Positions 5,360 to 6,941 of a DNA stretch of 6,941 nt are shown here, piece by piece (within the stretch, counting starts at the first letter, position 1; every line of letters starts with the position of its first letter). Source of the stretch: Bacteroidales bacterium (lineage in GTDB: Bacteria; Bacteroidota; Bacteroidia; Bacteroidales; VadinHA17); contig JABUEV010000128.1 in the NCBI GenBank assembly GCA_013314865.1, positions 1-6,941 on the forward strand. Reading direction: 5' to 3'. The notes beneath the pieces were generated by a model that was not told the origin of the DNA, searched no databases, and saw only the letters and a program-made list of their open reading frames with translations. The translations under genes and the position numbers were made by a program.

Positions 5360-6601
5360 ATGAATGCTAACAATAATGAGGTTGTTGCCCTCCACGGAGA
5401 GGGCCGCCTCGTGGGTTGTTCTTCTGATGAAGAACCTGGCGCGAAAACCAATTATTTTTCGCAAGTTGAAATCCCAACTAAGTCAGTTAGCAACCGAACT
5501 CTGGAATTCCTGAATCGGTACTTCCCCCTGACGACACTTGAAAACTGGAATGACTGGAAATGGCAGTTGCGTCATTCTATTACTTCTATTGAAGATCTAA
5601 GTAGAATTATGTCTTTAACTGAAAAGGAAGTTCTGGCCATCAAGAACCTGAAAGGCCGTCTTCCTTTAAGAATCACGCCATATTTTGCTTCTCTGATCTA
5701 TAAATCAAAGCCGTCACATCCCCTGAGACGGAATGTAATTCCGGTTGTGGAAGAACTGCTGATCAGCAGCAGTGAGCAATCAGACCCGCTTCATGAAAGC
5801 TCCTTTTCTCCGGTAAAAGGCATTGTTCACCGTTATCCGGACAGGATTCTATTCACCGTCACCCAGGTTTGCTCAAACTACTGCAGATATTGTACAAGAT
5901 CTCATTCAGTAGGCAAACTTGACAAGCTGGGCAGATCAGATTTTGAAAAGGCATTTGACTATATAGCCAAGCACAAGGAAATAAGAGATGTGCTTATAAG
6001 CGGAGGTGATCCCCTGACTCTTACTGACGAGGTCCTGGATTATATACTTTTCAATATACGTAAAATTAAGCATGTTGAAATTATCAGGATCGGCACACGT
6101 GTGCCTGTAGTTCTTCCGCAGCGTATAACCGACGGGTTGATTAATACTCTGAAAAAATATCATCCTTTATTTATTAGTCTGCATTTTTCTCATCCTCTTG
6201 AGATTACAGAAGAATGTGCATCTGCCTGCAACAAGCTTGCCGACGGAGGATTCCCGCTAGGAAGCCAGACTGTGCTGTTAAAGGGTATAAATGACAATGT
6301 CCAGACCATGAAGGAGCTTATGCATAAATTGCTTATGATAAGGGTAAGGCCATATTATCTTTATCAGTGTGATCTTATTCCAGGGTCAGGCCATTTCAGA
6401 ACCACAGTAAGCAAAGGTCTTGAAATAATTAAAGGACTCCGAGGATTCACCAGCGGATATGCCGTTCCTACTTATGTCATAGATGCCCCTGGCGGAGGCG
6501 GCAAAATTCCTTTACTGCCCGATTATGTCGTTGAACATAATGATGAGCATATAGTCCTTCGCAATTATAAGGGAGAAATCTGTGAATATCCGGAAAAATA
6601 G
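5360..6601 (+). CDS. kamA: KamA-family radical SAM/PLP aminomutase (lysine 2,3-aminomutase-like)
   Basis: Cytoplasmic radical SAM enzyme predicted to shift the alpha-amino group of lysine to the beta carbon. CSNYCRYC (171-178) supplies C171, C175 and C178 for the 4Fe-4S cluster; SGGDPL (214-219) is the SAM-site glycine motif; DAPGGGGK (375-382) holds the PLP lysine K382. Compared from memory with the Clostridium subterminale enzyme, R180 matches R134 (substrate carboxylate) and D338 and D375 match D293 and D330 (epsilon-amino group), so lysine is the best-supported substrate. Homology starts at about residue 42, with NWNDWKWQLR at 62-71 typical of the family. Residues 1-41 are an extension without known motifs. 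The protein ends at RNYKGEICEYPEK, so it lacks the usual cysteine-rich C-terminal tail, and C268 is replaced by N313; the interface zinc site is therefore absent. CTRRRFAG is CTRSHSVG here. The start is the first ATG after an in-frame stop; no SD. An ATP-grasp gene follows after 6 bp. Confidence 0.9.
   Translation: MNANNNEVVALHGEGRLVGCSSDEEPGAKTNYFSQVEIPTKSVSNRTLEFLNRYFPLTTLENWNDWKWQLRHSITSIEDLSRIMSLTEKEVLAIKNLKGRLPLRITPYFASLIYKSKPSHPLRRNVIPVVEELLISSSEQSDPLHESSFSPVKGIVHRYPDRILFTVTQVCSNYCRYCTRSHSVGKLDKLGRSDFEKAFDYIAKHKEIRDVLISGGDPLTLTDEVLDYILFNIRKIKHVEIIRIGTRVPVVLPQRITDGLINTLKKYHPLFISLHFSHPLEITEECASACNKLADGGFPLGSQTVLLKGINDNVQTMKELMHKLLMIRVRPYYLYQCDLIPGSGHFRTTVSKGLEIIKGLRGFTSGYAVPTYVIDAPGGGGKIPLLPDYVVEHNDEHIVLRNYKGEICEYPEK
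5369..5435 (+). other. Three consecutive potential RNA hairpins in the 5' coding region of the kamA-like gene
   Basis: AACAA (5369-5373) pairs with TTGTT (5382-5386); GCCCTC (5387-5392) pairs with GAGGGC (5399-5404); GTTCTTC (5418-5424) pairs with GAAGAAC (5429-5435) around TGAT. The first two are directly adjacent. GGTTGTT also occurs twice (5380-5386, 5414-5420), offering alternative pairings. The area encodes the non-conserved N-terminal extension and is richer in G and C than its surroundings. It matches no riboswitch class I can recall. Confidence 0.4.
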
Positions 6602-6607
6602 AGTCAA

Positions 6608-6941
6608 ATGAAAATAGGTCTCACATTTGACTTGCGGTCGTGGTACCTCGACCGGGGTTATTCTATGGAGGATACAGCCGAATTTGACAAAGAGGAAACG
6701 GTAGATGCGATCAACAGCTCTCTGAAAAAAATGGGATTTGAAACCGAGCTTGTCGGAAATTGCTTTCAATTAATTGAAGCACTGGCATCCGGTAAGCGTT
6801 GGGACATGGTTTTCAACATAGCAGAAGGTCTTTACGGCGACGGAAGGGAATCAGTTGTTCCTGCCATACTGGATCAGTACAGGATTCCTTATGTATTCAG
6901 CGGACCTGTTGTGCTTGGAATTTCACTAAATAAATACCTTA
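6608..6941 (+). CDS. D-Ala-D-Ala ligase-like ATP-grasp protein, N-terminal part only
   Basis: The frame opens with ATG at 6608, 6 bp after the aminomutase stop, and is still open at the window edge, giving 111 residues. The start MKIGLTFDLR is the first beta strand of the ligase N domain, followed by a helix with EETVDAINSSLKKMGFE (29-45). The run WDMVFNIAEG (65-74), GDGRES (77-82), VVPAILDQYRIPYVFSGP (83-100) and LNKYL (107-111) is the conserved pattern of Ddl-family ligases: the D-x-V-F-N-x-x-E-G strand/loop, then the helix leading to IPY-x-x-S and the lysine-containing helix. The ATP-binding and metal-binding parts lie beyond the window. Such enzymes activate a carboxylate with ATP and join it to an amine. 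Because the gene is coupled to a KamA-type enzyme and not to cell-division or murein genes, it is probably a specialised ligase and not the housekeeping Ddl. Confidence 0.87.
   Translation, partial: MKIGLTFDLRSWYLDRGYSMEDTAEFDKEETVDAINSSLKKMGFETELVGNCFQLIEALASGKRWDMVFNIAEGLYGDGRESVVPAILDQYRIPYVFSGPVVLGISLNKYL

Noticed and set aside
5339..5450. Lysine, SAM or other riboswitch ahead of the aminomutase gene
   Set aside because: Bits such as CTGATGAAG recall SAM-type motifs, but the conserved cores of the lysine, SAM-I, TPP and cobalamin classes are not present and the structured part lies inside the coding region.
5360..6601. EpmB (EF-P lysine aminomutase) or glutamate 2,3-aminomutase
   Set aside because: EpmB is shorter and carries a different cluster-loop sequence as I recall it, and no EpmA or EF-P gene is present. 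Glutamate 2,3-aminomutase replaces the two aspartates kept here as D338 and D375.

Overview
The window looks like a chromosomal segment from a member of the Bacteroidota. Coding DNA is moderately AT-rich and intergenic DNA strongly AT-rich. Start codons lack convincing Shine-Dalgarno sequences. Candidate promoters resemble the Bacteroidetes primary-sigma pattern (TTG, about 20 bp, TAnnTTT) better than -35/-10 boxes. The gene content (periplasmic GH78 alpha-L-rhamnosidase, RhaT, KamA-family aminomutase) fits. This assignment is an inference; there is no rRNA or other taxonomic marker in the window.

Left part (1-4784): a 5'-complete but edge-truncated rhaT gene (L-rhamnose/H+ symporter) lies on the minus strand. 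It diverges across a 128-bp AT-rich spacer from a secreted GH78 alpha-L-rhamnosidase of 911 residues. Together they make a logical pair: the glycosidase releases L-rhamnose in the periplasm and RhaT imports it. The rhamnosidase is followed after 18 bp by a ten-helix DMT/EamA-type transporter, and after another 5 bp by arfB, a GGQ-motif ribosome-rescue hydrolase. The spacing suggests one transcription unit, although the last two genes have no obvious link to rhamnose.

Middle part (4785-5359): 575 bp without a credible gene. It holds a hairpin right after the arfB stop, seven CT-rich tandem heptads (consensus CMTCTCA) at 4907-4955 bracketed by two copies of the palindrome CAATATTG, a 12-bp-stem terminator-like hairpin at 4996-5025, and a very AT-rich leader with candidate promoters for the next gene.

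Right part (5360-6941): a KamA-family (lysine 2,3-aminomutase-like) radical SAM/PLP enzyme, then after 6 bp the start of a D-alanine-D-alanine ligase-like ATP-grasp protein that runs off the edge. The aminomutase keeps the cluster cysteines, the PLP lysine and the lysine-recognising residues of the classical enzyme. It lacks the interface zinc site and carries a unique N-terminal extension whose coding DNA contains three consecutive hairpins. An aminomutase next to an ATP-grasp ligase suggests that a beta-amino acid, probably beta-lysine, is made and then joined to another molecule. This is the most interesting lead in the window, but the product is unknown.
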